From Closterium sp. NIES-65 (Eukaryota; Streptophyta; Zygnematophyceae; Desmidiales; Closteriaceae), in contig CANXME010002329.1 of NCBI GenBank assembly GCA_948144175.1, positions 219,504 through 283,503 on the forward strand: a stretch of DNA of 64,000 nt, read 5' to 3'. The notes beneath the pieces are model-generated. The model searched no databases, was not told the origin of the DNA, and worked only from the letters and a program-made list of their open reading frames with translations. Both the position numbers and the translations under genes were made by a program. Shown one piece after another: positions 21,142 through 32,977 of this stretch. Within the stretch, counting starts at the first letter, position 1. Every line of letters begins with the position of its first letter.

Positions 21142-22141
21142 CGCTAACCCTAATAGACGCGAAAAGATCCCTTTTTGACGCTTCAACGTGGATACTGAGA
21201 ATCGAGTTTCGGGATACTAGAAAAGGTCGCTAACCCTAAGGCCAGCGAACGCATCAAACTCGGAAATATCGTAGCGCCAACCCCGTAAACCCGCGCATTG
21301 TAGCGGAAGTCGCGGGTATGGAGCACGCGACTACAAGAAAGAACGCTCTTAGAAAATTAGCGTCAGAAACAGGCGCTTCTTATGAACGCCTGCCAGCTCA
21401 GACCCTAGATAAGGGGCGTACGGTTCCAGACCCTAGATTTTATCAGGCAGGTAAGTGGTGGGGTGGGTAGTGCAGAGGGAGAGAGTGGGATAGAAGAAGA
21501 TAGGAATGGCGAAAGTGGCGCACAAAATAACTTGGCGAAAGAATATACTGTGCTTCACACGAGTTTCGCGAAATCGCAGAACAGCAAGGTGCTTTCGCGA
21601 AATACAGCAGCTTTGTTTGCGACAACGACGACCGCTCGATCGAGGGGAAATCGAGAGTTCAGGGCAGCGAGGCTGTGATGGCATAGTGGCTCCATGCCTA
21701 TCCCCCCACTAGTATCCCCACGCCGGTCTGCCCGGGCGCAATAAATATGCGCCCACGTAGACCGAGAAGATCCAGTCAGGATCACAGGCGCGAAGGGCCG
21801 ACGATAACCGCCTCATAAAGGCAGGGAAACGGAAATTCGTATTTGTTGGGCTTGACTGTTGGCAAACAGTGAATTGAATGAGCAAACAGGGTGTATATAT
21901 TCATATCACTAGTTCAAGCCAACCAAGCAGCTCTATTTCAATGAGATTTAACATGTGCCAGTTCCTTTATCTGCTTCGCAATACCTAACCTCTGCCTCAT
22001 TCCCATCCTTGATCCCCTCATTCTGATCCTTCATCCCCTCATTCTCATCCTTTATCCCCCCATTACTATCCTTCATCCCGTTATTTCCACCCTACTTGAC
22101 TGGCCTTCTATCCACCAGTTCCATCCTTCGTTTCCTCATAT
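21142..22141. other. Intergenic region between PP2A-B55 start and PF16 end
   Basis: This should hold the PP2A-B55 promoter and 5' UTR and the PF16 3' UTR. No further gene is visible. CTAACCCTAA-like words occur at about 21146 and 21230 but are single, not arrays. Confidence 0.5.
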
Positions 22142-25100
22142 TTATCCTTCATTCCCCCAATTCCATCCTTCATTCCCCCCATTGCCATCCTCCGTTTCTC
22201 CATTTCCATAAGTCGTCCGCCCATTTCCACCTGTCATCCCCTCATTCCCATCCTTCAGCAGCATTCCCCCATTTCCGTCCTTCGCCTCCCCGCTACCACC
22301 ATCCTTCAGCACCCCTTCACCATCTCCCATCCCCACACGCTCCACCACTTCACCACCACCATCCACCACCTCATGCCGAGTGCTGCCCTTCCCTACATTC
22401 ATTGCTGCATCGGCTCTTCTCTCCTCACCAGCCCCACACCCCTCATCACTGGTCAACACACTGTGGTGTTTCTGCACCCGAGACCCACAATCCTCCACCC
22501 CCGTATGCTCCACGCCACCACCACCACCCCCCACCTCATGTGGAGTGCTGCCCGTCACTACTTCCACTGCTGCATTGTCCCTCTTCTCTTTACCCGCCCC
22601 ACTCCCCTCTTCATTGGTCAGCATACTCTGGTGTTTCTGCACACTAGAACCACCCCCATCCATCCCTCTTCCCTCCCCTTCAGTCACCCCTCCTTTCCCC
22701 TCCCCTCCTCCTCCCATTTCTCTTGTTCCACCTCCAGCTTCCTCCCTCCCTGCTTCTATCCGCTCCACTCCGCTCCTCCCCACTCGCACCTGCATCAGCT
22801 GCACCCCTCCATCCCCATCACCCCCCCACCCCCCCTCCCCATCACTCTCACCCTCCCCGCCCGTTCCTCCTTCCCCCATCTCCCCCTCCACCTCCTCCCC
22901 ACCCTCCTCTTCTTCTCCCCCGTCCTCCTGCCCCTCCCCTTCCTCCTCCATCACAGGTCCCAAATCAGGAGCCTCCCACCCGCCTCTCCCCACCTCCTCC
23001 ACATCAACCGGCCTCCTCCCGCCCCTCACGAACCTGCCTTCCCGAGCCTTGATCGACATGGCTCGGGGGCTAGCAGCGGCCGTAGCTATCGCAGCCCACT
23101 CCGGCTTGACGCTGTCTGAGAGCTTCTGTAGGAGGTGCTGCTGGTAGTCTGCTGAGTAGAAACGGGAGACTTCAAAGGGGAAGAGAGAGTTGATAGATGA
23201 CACGTGGTCCTCCACTAGGTCCCAATCCACGCCGCCCTCTATGCAACGCACTGAGGCAGGATCAAATCGGGTCACCTTTGCCGCCCGGTCTCCTGGGCTC
23301 TCTGCATTAGCACTGTCAGCAGCAGCGGCGGCGGTAGCTGCGTTTGCAGCGGCGTCGGCAGCAGCAGCGGCTCTTTTTGCCTCTGCCAGCTGTAGCAGGC
23401 GCTGCAGACGAGTGAAGCCGTTCGACGCGAGGAAGGCTGGGCGGCAGGCATTGTCTTTAGCGAGCACTACAGACATGCGATGCAGGACAGACTCCAGTAT
23501 GCCGTCCGGCAGCTTAGTCCACTGTATGGGAGCAGCGGAGGAGGGGAGGGGGGAAAGGGGAGGGGAGGAGAAAAGGGGAAGGGAGAAGAGGAAGGACACG
23601 GGGCAGAGAATGGAATGTGGGGAGGGGACACTTGGAAGTAGTGGGAAGCGTGAGGTGAATGGTAAGTGGATGCAACATTGGAGGATGAAAGCATGTGGAG
23701 AAGGACAGAGAAGGTGTGTGCTTGCAATATAGCAATGTACCTGCAGCAGTGCATCAGGAGCTTGGGGTGATTTTCGAGTCATCAAAAAAATCATCACCTC
23801 TTGCAATGAGCTGAAGCAGCTGCGATGTACCTGCAGCAGCGCATCAAGCGCTTCGATGTCATTCACCCGGACCACCACATCCTTCACTGCCTGCACCAAG
23901 CGCTTCCGAGCCTCCGCACCATCCACCATAGCAGCAGCGGCAGGCCCGGCAACAGGTTCGGGAGCAGGGAGGTGAACGGTGGCTGCTGTTACCATGTCGA
24001 TCAACACCCCACTGTCTGCCACGGCCTTGGCGTGGCTGGGACTGACATGTGTGAAGGAGACAGAGAATATGGGTAGGGAGTGAAAGGGAAGAGAAAGAAC
24101 AATGTCATTAACCTGTGGATGCTGTTACTATGGCAGCCCGCACTCCACTGCCTGCCACGGGATTGGCATGGTTGGGACTGGCACGTGTGAAGGAGACAGA
24201 GAATATGGGTAGGGAGTGAAAGGGAAGAGAAAGAACAATGTCATTAACCTGTGGATGCTGTTACTATGGCAGCCCGCACTCCACTGCCTGCCACGGGATT
24301 GGCATGGTTGGGACTGGCACGTGTGAAGGAGACAGAGAATATGGGTAGGGAGTGAAAGGGAAGAGGAAGAACAATGTCATTAACCTGTGGATGCTGTTAC
24401 TATGGCAGCCCGCACTCCACTGCCTGCCACGGGATTGGCATGGTTGGGACTGGCACGTGTGAAGGAGACAGAGAATATGGGTAGGGAGTGAAAGGGAAGA
24501 GAAAGAACAATGTCATTAACCTGTGGATGCTGTTACTATGGCAGCCCGCACTCCACTGCCTGCCACGGGATTGGCATGGTTGGGACTGGCACGTGTGAAG
24601 GAGACAGAGAATATGGGTAGGGAGTGAAAGGGAAGAGAAAGAACAATGTCATTAACCTGTGGATGCTGTTACTATGGCAGCCCGCACTCCACTGCCTGCC
24701 ACGGGATTGGCATGGTTGGGACTGGCACGTGTGAAGGAGACAGAGAATATGGGTAGGGAGTGAAAGGGAAGAGAAAGAACAATGTCATTAACCTGTGGAT
24801 GCTGTTACTATGGCAGCCCGCACTCCACTGCCTGCCACGGGATTGGCATGGTTGGGACTGGCACGTGTGAAGGAGACAGAGAATATGGGTAGGGAGTGAA
24901 AGGGAAGAGAAAGAACAATGTCATTAACCTGTGGATGCTGTTACTATGGCAGCCCGCACTCCACTGCCTGCCACGGGATTGGCATGGTTGGGACTGGCAC
25001 GTGTGAAGGAGACAGAGAATATGGGTAGGGAGTGAAAGGGAAGAGAAAGAACAATGTCATTAACCTGTGGATGCTGTTACTATGGCAGCCCGCACTCCAC

Positions 25101-28100
25101 TGCCTGCCACGGGATTGGCATGGTTGGGACTGGCACGTGTGAAGGAGACAGAGAATATGGGTAGGGAGTGAAAGGGAAGAGAAAGAACAATGTCATTAAC
25201 CTGTGGATGCTGTTACTATGGCAGCCCGCACTCCACTGCCTGCCACGGGATTGGCATGGTTGGGACTGGCACGTGTGAAGGAGACAGAGAATATGGGTAG
25301 GGAGTGAAAGGGAAGAGAAAGAACAATGTCATTAACCTGTGGATGCTGTTACTATGGCAGCCCGCACTCCACTGCCTGCCACGGGATTGGCATGGTTGGG
25401 ACTGGCACGTGTGAAGGAGACAGAGAATATGGGTAGGGAGTGAAAGGGAAGAGAAAGAACAATGTCATTAACCTGTGGATGCTGTTACTATGGCAGCCCG
25501 CACTCCACTGCCTGCCACGGGATTGGCATGGTTGGGACTGGCACGTGTGAAGGAGACAGAGAATATGGGTAGGGAGTGAAAGGGAAGAGAAAGAACAATG
25601 TCATTAACCTGTGGATGCTGTTACTATGGCAGCCCGCACTCCACTGCCTGCCACGGGATTGGCATGGTTGGGACTGGCACGTGTGAAGGAGACAGAGAAT
25701 ATGGGTAGGGAGTGAAAGGGAAGAGAAAGAACAATGTCATTAACCTGTGGATGCTGTTACTATGGCAGCCCGCACTCCACTGCCTGCCACGGGATTGGCA
25801 TGGCTGGGACTGGCATGTGCCAAGGGAACAGAGCAGAAAGGTAGAAAGTGCAAGAGAAGAAAGGATCACGAAAGCACATTGTTGGATGCTATGACCACGT
25901 GTTACATAAATCTGCCAGTAACATACCCCTATCCAACATGAACCGAACCTTACCCCTCCCTATGCATCCTCACCCATCCTCACCATCCTCACATCCCCAC
26001 TCGTCCTCACCCACGCTCACCCATGGGAAGCCATCTGGGAGAGCGCCCACGCGCAGGCCCCTTTGAGGGTGACGTCAGCGTCGCCCTCCACTATGAGATC
26101 CTGCAGCGGGGATATGCCGTCCGATGCCACCACTGCCAGCGCTGCATCGGGGGAGGAAGCTGCGAGGAAGCCGAGGGCCACCACCACTGGGAGATGGAGG
26201 GGAATGGTATGGTGGTGGGTGGGGAATGAGGAGGGGTATGTGAGTGTGTGTGTGGCTGGAAATTGGATTGTGCGAGTGAGTGCCTTCTGTGAGAAAGTGC
26301 ATGGAGGGTCTAAAGGCAATGCGTGACAAAGGAAGAAAGCAACATGACGGTCGGTCGCAGCATTGCACAAACAGGACATAAAGGAGATGGAACAGGACAA
26401 CCACAAACAGATCGAAAAGAGGCCACAAAAAGGGATTAAAAAAAAACATCAGTTACCGACCTGAAACTTTACCAGAGCCTCTCGTCATCCCCTTCCCCTC
26501 CCCTGCTCCCTCCCCTTCCCCTGCATCCCTCCACGTGCCCACAGCATCCAGCAGCAGCCCGATGCCCCCCATGCCCACCAGCCTGCCTGCTGCTGCCCTT
26601 TCCTCTCCGTCGCTGCTGCTGATGCCCCTAAGGAGAGTGCAAAGAGATTCCAGAGAGAACACAAGGGAAGCGCAAGCCTTTGGCCTGAAGTCACTGACCT
26701 GAAACCTTGGCGGAGCCTTTGGTCATGCCCTCCCCCTCCCCTTCGTCCCTCCACGTGCCTACAGCATCCAGCAGCGGCCCAATGCCCCCCATGCCCACCA
26801 GCCGGCCTGCTGCTGCCGGTCCCTGCCTCGCCACCTCCCTCACCGCCGCTGCTGCTGACGCCCGCAGGGAAGGGGATGAGTCGTGCAGGCAGAGCAGCAG
26901 GCGAGATGCTCCTGGTTGGTCCAACACTTGCTGCGGGGTATTTTAAGGACAGAGGGGAAAGTGGACAGGAGGAACGGGAGAGGGGGATGGGAAGAGGGGG
27001 GGAGGGGAAAGAGGGATTGGGGGAGACGGGTGGGTAGAGAAGGGTTGGAATGAGTAAGGGGAACGAGTCGTGCCGGAAGACAGGAGGCTATGCTGTACCA
27101 AGGTTAACGGCTTAGAGCGGTTCAGAACGTTCTGGAAGTTTCAGAACGGCTTGCGAAGTTAGGAGCAGTGCTTACCAGGGCGAGGGACTGAGAGCAGTTC
27201 AGGGCGGTTCAGAACGGTTTGGAAGTTAGGAGCAGTGCTTACCAGGGCGAGGGATTCAGAGTGCCTGGCGATGGTAGAAAGGCAGACGCAGACCTGTAAG
27301 AAGTGCAGAGGGGTGCAGATGGGTGGGAGACAGGGGAAGCAGAAAGGGGCACAAGGGTGCAGAGCGGTTAAAAAAGCTGCAGAAGGGTGCGTGGAGATGC
27401 AAAAGTTAAGCGTTTGTGTAGAAGAGGACAGGAGCAAACGTCGCGCACAGAGAGAAGTGAAGGGCACGTGCAGGGTTAGGAGGAAGGAAGGTGCAAGCGT
27501 GGTGGTGCAGAGCAGAAGGAGCCGTGATCACAGAGGGGTTCAGGGAGTGGGCAATGGGATACATGGGACGAGGTTCGAGTCGTTCAAAACAACAGGCATA
27601 TGAGAACAGCACCTGACGCCTTGTCTTGACGTCAGGTGATCCCAACAGAGAGACGGCGGCGGTAATGCCGCCCGCATCGGCCACGGCTGTAGCATGCAGC
27701 AGCGAGTGGCGTGCCACGTCAGTCAGCACTGAGAGGGCTATCCGCGCTACAGCCTCGTCCTGACATGAGGTATAAGGATATGAGACATGGGGAGATGGGA
27801 TATGGGAGATGAGAGGTATAGGAACACGGGATATGGGGACAATATATTAGAGGACATGAGATGAAAGGGCAAAGGGCAGAAAGCTGGACGTGTGGAGAGG
27901 TAATGAGAGCATGAGAAAGGCAATGTCTGGCACAAGCATGAGCCTTTTGAAAGAGCAGGTCATTCATGAACGAGGGCATGAGTTACTGCTGACCAGGTCC
28001 CAATGCTGTTGTGAACCCCACCTGAAGGCATGTCACCAGCAACCGCACTGCACCCGTCTCAACCACTCTCATCGCCAGGTCACCGCTGTGCTTCGCCACG

Positions 28101-29159
28101 TGGCCCAATGCGCACGCAGCAGTCTCCCGCACCGCCAGCATGGCATCCAGAAGGCACTCCGTCAGCAACGGCAGCACGCCCGCCTCTGCCAGCTCAGCGC
28201 CAGCGTGGCGCGACACGGCCTTGACTAGATATGCTGCTGCGCGCTTGTGGTGGCGATTGGTGCCGCTGGGGGTAGAGGGAGAAGAGAGGGGAAGACAAGA
28301 GGTGGAGGGAGAGGAGAGGGGAAGACGAGAGGTGGAGGGAGAGGAGAGGGGAAGTCGCGGGGTTGGAGGGAGAGAAAGATGAACGAAACGACGAGAGTGC
28401 TTCGCATGAAGAAGCCAGCATGTTGCGACGCACTCGTGCGTGGCACATGGCAGGAGAACCGCAGGAAATGAAACATTCAAGGCACCGTGACGTGGTGTGA
28501 CGTGACGAAACGATTGACAAAGCTGGAGGACTGACGTGAGAGGCTTGCAGAGAGATCAACTGGCCGGGCGAATCCCCGAATTCTAAAAACACATTCAAAT
28601 AGATTCAGTAAGAGGAGGACTGACGTGAGCGCTTTGCAGAGCGACGGCAGCACGTTGTGCTGCACGAGGTGGTGCGACCACGTATGCGACACATTCGCAA
28701 GGCGACCCAGCGACAGCGTCGCAGCGGATCGCACGGACGCCATGCTGTCCTGCGCGAGCGGCAGCAACAGCTGCAGCGCGCCAAGCGACAGCAGCGCCTC
28801 CGCGTTCTGCCGGGGAAGAAACGCGGGCGGACAGCGCATTCGAAGTCAATAGAGCTGGCGACACGCAAAGAATGAACCTCACCCAGCAGCACCATGAATT
28901 CGCCATGAATTCGACACGAATTTGCCATGAAATCGCCATGAATTCGCCTGAAATTCGCCATGAATACGCCATGAATTCGCAGATCGAAGCTCGGATGCTG
29001 AGAGACACTGAGATTAAGGTGCACCTGAGGCGAAACCGCGAGTTCGCCAACTTTCATGACGAACTGCACGCGCGCGTCGCGGTACGCTTCCATTACCGCC
29101 ACCACGGCTCGAGCCGCTTTGCACTGCGTGGGTGCTGGCAGCACCGCAGCCGCTGCCAT
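22142..29159 (-). CDS. PF16: PF16/SPAG6 armadillo-repeat protein of the flagellar central apparatus
   Basis: Nine exons: 29025-29159, 28625-28806, 28022-28265, 27613-27759, 27243-27293, 26699-26930, 26021-26186, 23831-24041, 22142-23521. Phases agree and the sum is 2,748 nt (915 codons plus stop). It begins with VMEAYRDARVQFVMKVGELA, followed by armadillo repeats such as LGRLANVSHTWSHHLVQHNV, CALGHVAKHSGDLAMRVV, SVLTDVARHSLLHATAVA and CAWALSQMASHG. It has the diagnostic C-terminal INSLFPFEVSRFYSADYQ. SPAG6/PF16 is a C1-microtubule component needed for flagellar beating. Known members have about 510 residues. This one carries an extra tail of about 320 Gly/Glu/Asn-rich residues in the last exon, which may be real or repeat-driven. 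Intron 8 (23522-23830) is 309 nt with no in-frame stop. Introns contain many exon relics. Confidence 0.93.
23737..23757 (-). repeat. Downstream copy of the 3' end of PF16 exon 8
   Basis: It repeats the residues DALLQ and the donor CTGCAG|GTACAT seen at the true exon end (23831). It lies in intron 8. Confidence 0.6.
24056..25835 (-). repeat. 136-bp satellite, 13 copies, each carrying a relic of PF16 exon 8
   Basis: The marker AATGTCATTA recurs at 24101 and every 136 bp to 25733, giving 13 units. In each unit the minus strand has an acceptor-like CACGTGCCAG, then 21 codons reading PNHANPVAGSGVRAAIVTAS, then CACAG|GTTAAT, a possible donor. The true exon 8 begins PSHAKAVADSGVLIDMVTAA after CATGTCAG, and the sequence upstream of it is the same as the unit's remainder. 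The unit is therefore intron 7 plus the first about 65 nt of exon 8, amplified. 136 is not a multiple of three, so the array is not a coding repeat. The array fills most of intron 7. Confidence 0.95.
26461..26635 (-). repeat. Downstream partial copy of PF16 exon 6 (3' part with donor)
   Basis: It encodes AAAGRLVGMGGIGLLLDAVG and ends at TTTCAG|GTCGGT, paralleling the true exon end TTTCAG|GTCAGT at 26699. An insertion lengthens the Gly/Glu tract. It lies in intron 6. Confidence 0.9.
27154..27190 (-). repeat. Downstream copy of PF16 exon 5 donor region
   Basis: GTTAGGAGCAGTGCTTACCA followed by GGGCGAGGGA occurs here and again at the true exon 5 end (about 27225-27253). It includes the last codons of exon 5 and the GTAAGC donor. 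Confidence 0.75.
28512..28548 (-). repeat. Downstream copy of PF16 exon 2 donor region
   Basis: GGAGGACTGACGTGAGAGGC plus following bases matches the exon 2 end at 28615-28645, including the GTCAGT donor. It lies in intron 2. Confidence 0.7.
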
Positions 29160-29736
29160 AGCTAAACGCGACAGGTACGTTATTTTACGATAATGGTTAC
29201 ACGATATTCCAAAGAAACCAGTAACTTCTGCGGAAGAACAAAACGCGGAAGTGCCGATGCGGGAGAAGCGTAACCATCGACGAGCGATTCGGCAAGCGCC
29301 TTTGAGTGGCCGTGAATCGTAAGAGAAATTCTGTCGTGTTACGTAATTCAGGAGTTCGTTGACTCCTTGACTGATTCCTTCACTTGTTTTCTATGAACAC
29401 AATTTCCTCTTTCTTAGTATGGACACTCTCCATGTCCTTGCTGCTGACTGCCCTGATATTTTCTTCACACAATGCATGTCAGCATTCCATGATCACTATT
29501 TCCCCTGATATTTTCTTAAGCGTGGTGCAACTGCTTGCTTTCTGTTCGATATTCCGCGTTCCAGCACGGTATTGTAAGCTTTTGAGCGGTTCTGTCAGTT
29601 CACCGCTTCAAACCGTTTCTCACCTCTCCAACGTTCCGTTCAGAACTTGACGCGGAATGTCTCAACGAAACCAAGCGGGAAATCCGAATGACTTGACGAG
29701 AAATCCGCAGGCGAACATGTACTTAGGTTTACCTGC
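29160..29736. other. Intergenic region upstream of PF16
   Basis: It presumably contains the PF16 promoter. The only open frame (29384-29650, plus) has no recognisable domain and I do not call it a gene. Confidence 0.4.
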
Positions 29737-30518
29737 TAGAGTCCAAAACGCGCCCGAAGCCCTGCGCACCACGCATCCCACGTGCTATATTGGGCTGTTT
29801 CGCAGAACGAACTCCAGGTGACAGCTGGACCCGAGGGCCCTTCCTCGTGCGGCGGTGGCTCGTAGGCGCGTGGCGATGTCACGATGACTCGCCACCAGTC
29901 CATGGCGGGGCCCCTGAGTAGTGAAACTGCATACCGAATCTTGGCGGCGTCCGACTCGACGTAGTTGGCGTCGAAAAACACGTTCATCGTGAAGACCCAC
30001 GATTGAACTGTCGGGCCACCGCGTTGGCTTGGGTCGAAGCAGGGCGGGCGTTGCGGCTTGAGTGGCATTGGGGCCATCGTGGCGTTCCCTCCACTTGTCA
30101 TCGCAAACTCCACGTGCCGACGGGCTTCTCGGGGCTCCCGTGGGCTTGATGCATTCCTGTTCCCTCCCATGCCGGGCATCGGTTGGGCTGCGCCGTCACT
30201 GGCTGCGCCTGAGCGCTGTCCCGTGCTGTTGTTTTGCGTTGGTGTGCCGGATGAGATAACAATCGGCTCCTCCGAATGGACAGAAACATTGGTTGGCGCT
30301 TGGGAAGTTGTCGGAGCGTTCACCGTTGACTGTTGACGGGCGGAGTCACGTTCCGCCGTGAGCGTCGCGATTTCGAGCGCTGATTCCTCCAGCTGTCGCA
30401 CGAGACGATCGAGTTGCTCCTGCGTCAACGTGGCGATAGTGAAATCAGCCATGGCAGGGGTGTCGGGCAAGCTCAGCGAGAGCCTCAGTCGTGGCCGTGC
30501 GTGCTTCCGAGAGAGCAC
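29737..30518 (-). pseudogene. Gypsy gag N-terminal fragment
   Basis: The likely start is MADFTIATLTQEQLDRLV (about 30453). The frame has a short coiled segment, a Gln/Asn/Ser-rich linker and the start of a retrotransposon capsid domain (FDPSQRGGPTVQSWVFTMNV, then a stretch on FFDANYVESDAAKIRYAVSL). It is cut off at ARFGL, where the capsid domain should continue. Confidence 0.8.
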
Positions 30519-30633
30519 TACGAGCGGCGGTGCTGTATCGCTGAGAGACGTCTACCCCCCCCAAAAATTGAGATAGTGGGAAGCGAAGGTGTGGATGCGG
30601 TCCGAGATGAGATCGTAGGCTCTGAATACCAAG

Positions 30634-30976
30634 TGTTACGAGTGCAATTGAGTGAACGAACGAGAATTGCACTATCGAAGCAGGAGTACAAATGAGCGAA
30701 GGCATGAGCGAAGGATTATATAGCGAAGCAATAGTGGTAACGGTAATGGACTGTGGTTGTCGCGCGACGAGCCTGGGACTGAGGTTGGGAAAGTGTCGAA
30801 GCGTAGGCCCGGAGCGCGGGTTACCAGCCGAGCCGTGAGGTCGGGATGCGATGTGCGAAAAGGGCGGGATGATGAATGATGCGATGGTCGCGAGTGGTAA
30901 CGGTGCTGACTGAGGTGCTACAGTGATGTACGCGTTGAGCAGGGACGCGAAGTAAGGAAAAGGGAATTTCCTTACA
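30634..30976 (-). repeat. Gypsy-family LTR, copy 1
   Basis: It is 343 bp, reads TGTTACGAG...CCTTACA on the plus strand and matches 32610-32950 along its length. Confidence 0.9.
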
Positions 30977-32609
30977 GTATCACATTCAGTTCATTCTGTG
31001 CATCGAGTAAACACGGAGACTGAAAAGAAATATTTATACACCCTCTTTCTCGCCATTGTGAATTCGGTTATAGTGAAGTCAAGATGGGAAAAGCACGGTT
31101 AACGGTGGTTAGATTAAGTCTAGGTATGGTTCAATCAGACAAATCGAAGGTAACTAGGTTTTCCATCAGTTCAGCACAGTTCAGTGTAGTGAGAAACAGG
31201 GTGTAAAAGTGAAACACTTCACTTCGTTGCTTTGAACCGCCACCTACCACACACCGACTGTTGAGCTCCTGAAGGAACGGGAAACAGTGTAAAGACAGAA
31301 CAATTGCGTGGAGAATACAGCATGGCGGATGTGGCGGATACGGTACAGTATGGCACCCTGCTTATGGCAGCGTGTCACTATTCAACTTACACTGAAGGGT
31401 CGCTCGTTTGTCATTAGCCAAAGTGCATACACCTGATGCTCACCCCATGCGCGCGAATTTGCCTTGCGCCGGATGGATACGCTGCACCCGAGGTTGTTTC
31501 CCCAGCTTCATGCACCTACATTACAAGCGCGTCAAGCAGAAGAGACCGAAATCAAGCAGAAGAGACTGAAGTCAAACTAGGTAACTAGGTAGCAGGGTCT
31601 TGTTTATAAGCACATGCTAATTCTTTTTAGCTAGGTGCGAATTGACGAACTTAAGCGAACTGCCTCGTTACAGCTTATACGCCCCCTTCACAAGGCAACC
31701 GGGAGGGGCTCAAACAGGCATCATGTGTATTCAATGCTGATGTGGGGTGACCCCACTGGGGACGATCGATTTCATTGGCGCAGTAGATTTCTTTGCTCCT
31801 GCCAGCGTGTTACTGCTGGATTCTGGCGCGGAATTGAGCGGTGATTTTCGGTCGCTCAGTTGTCGTCAGCACAGTCCCAAGGCAACTTCTTATCTCCTGC
31901 CCACTTGGGATGGTTCCTTTGGCATCGCTGTGCTGGAGAGATTCGCATCCATTACAGCTACATCCGGGCACGCTGCTCCAGGGCCTCGTGTAGCACGCTG
32001 CTCCTGGCAGTCCATCCGGGCCCTGGTGGGTCGAATCCCACCAGAGCCCCCTCCTGGTGGAAACGGGTTCCCACCAGGGCCGCACGCGGATGCAAGGGCT
32101 GTCGCGGCCCCCAGCTGGGAATCGCCACGCGAGAGGGAGTCCCCCGCCCCCTCCCAGGTCCCTAGTGAGATCCGGGCCACCAGCGTGGTCCCAACCCCGG
32201 CCCTCCCCAGGCCCAGCCCTGGCTCGCGAAACCCATCGCTCTCCAATCCGAAGGCGAGGGCCGAACCCCAGCGCGCCGAGACGGACCCGGCCAATCGGAG
32301 CCGTTTCCGAGTGGTCTGTCCCTCGGAGAACCCTCGCGAAGCATTTCGCATGCAAATCCGCGCGTGCGAATGGCAATTCGGGCTGGCCGAAACGGATTCG
32401 GCCAATGGGAGCCGGTTTCGGAGCGACAGGCGAAGCCATCTCTGTGCTACCCGAAATGGAGCCGGCCAATCGCCGTCGCTTACGAGCGTCGGAATGCTCC
32501 CAAGACCCTCGCGAACAATCGTTCGAGGAAAGCATGCTGAGATTAAATTTACAGAGCGGAGTGTACGCCATTCGAAAGATCAAACGAAATAACATCTCTA
32601 GTGCATCGG
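30977..32609. other. Region between gypsy copies; no supported gene
   Basis: The first half is AT-richer unique sequence. From about 31960 to 32500 it is GC-rich with short inverted words (for example GGTGGGTCGAATCCCACC at about 32022) and three variants of a CGGCCAATCGGAGCC-like word. Open frames on both strands here lack domains. Positions 32605-32609 (ATCGG) are the left target duplication of the next element. Confidence 0.45.
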
Positions 32610-32950
32610 TGTCACGAGTGCAATTGAGTGAACGAACGAGAATTGCACTATCGAAGCAAGAATACAATGAGCGAAGGCATGAGCGAAGACTATATAGCGA
32701 AACTACAGTGGTAACGGTAATGGACTGTGGTTGTCGCGCGACGAGCCTGGGACTGAGGTTGGGAAAGTGTCGAAGCGGAGGCCCGGAGCGCGGGTTACCA
32801 GCCGAGCCGTGAGGTCGGGGTGCGATGTGCGAAAATGGCAAGGTGATTGTCGATGCGAGGATCGCGAGTGGTAACGGTGCTGACTGAGGTGCTACGGTGA
32901 TGTACGCGTTGAGCAGGGATGCGAAGTAAGGAAAAGTGATTTTCCTTACA
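32610..32950 (-). repeat. Gypsy 3' LTR (LTR copy 2)
   Basis: It is a 341-bp full-length LTR, TGTCACGAG...CCTTACA on the plus strand. Confidence 0.92.
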
Positions 32951-32977
32951 CTACCCCCCCTCCTAAGGAGGTCCTCC

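Larger units (their letters stand above)
29737..30976 (-). mobile_element. Truncated Ty3/gypsy fragment (5' LTR, PBS, part of gag)
   Basis: In minus orientation this is a 5' LTR (30634-30976), a primer binding site TTGGTATTCAGAGCC next to it, a leader and the first about 250 codons of gag. It ends abruptly near 29737. It belongs to the same family as the element at 32610-44652 because the LTRs match closely. No protease, RT or integrase follows. Confidence 0.85.

Noticed and set aside
21140..21240. Telomere-like CTAACCCTAA words
   Set aside because: Single occurrences, not tandem; similar TTAGGGTTAG words in copia LTRs are also single.
24056..25835. Possible CRISPR-like or coding tandem repeat
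   Set aside because: Units are contiguous with no variable spacers, and 136 bp does not preserve a reading frame; it is an intronic satellite.
32022..32041. tRNA T-arm-like sequence around GGTGGGTCGAATCCCACC
   Set aside because: No acceptor stem, D-arm or anticodon arm fits around it; it looks like one of several short palindromes in a GC-rich tract.
31747..32841. Overlapping frames of 250-340 codons on both strands
   Set aside because: Arg/Pro/Ser-rich composition in a GC-rich tract, no domains, and part overlaps a gypsy LTR.
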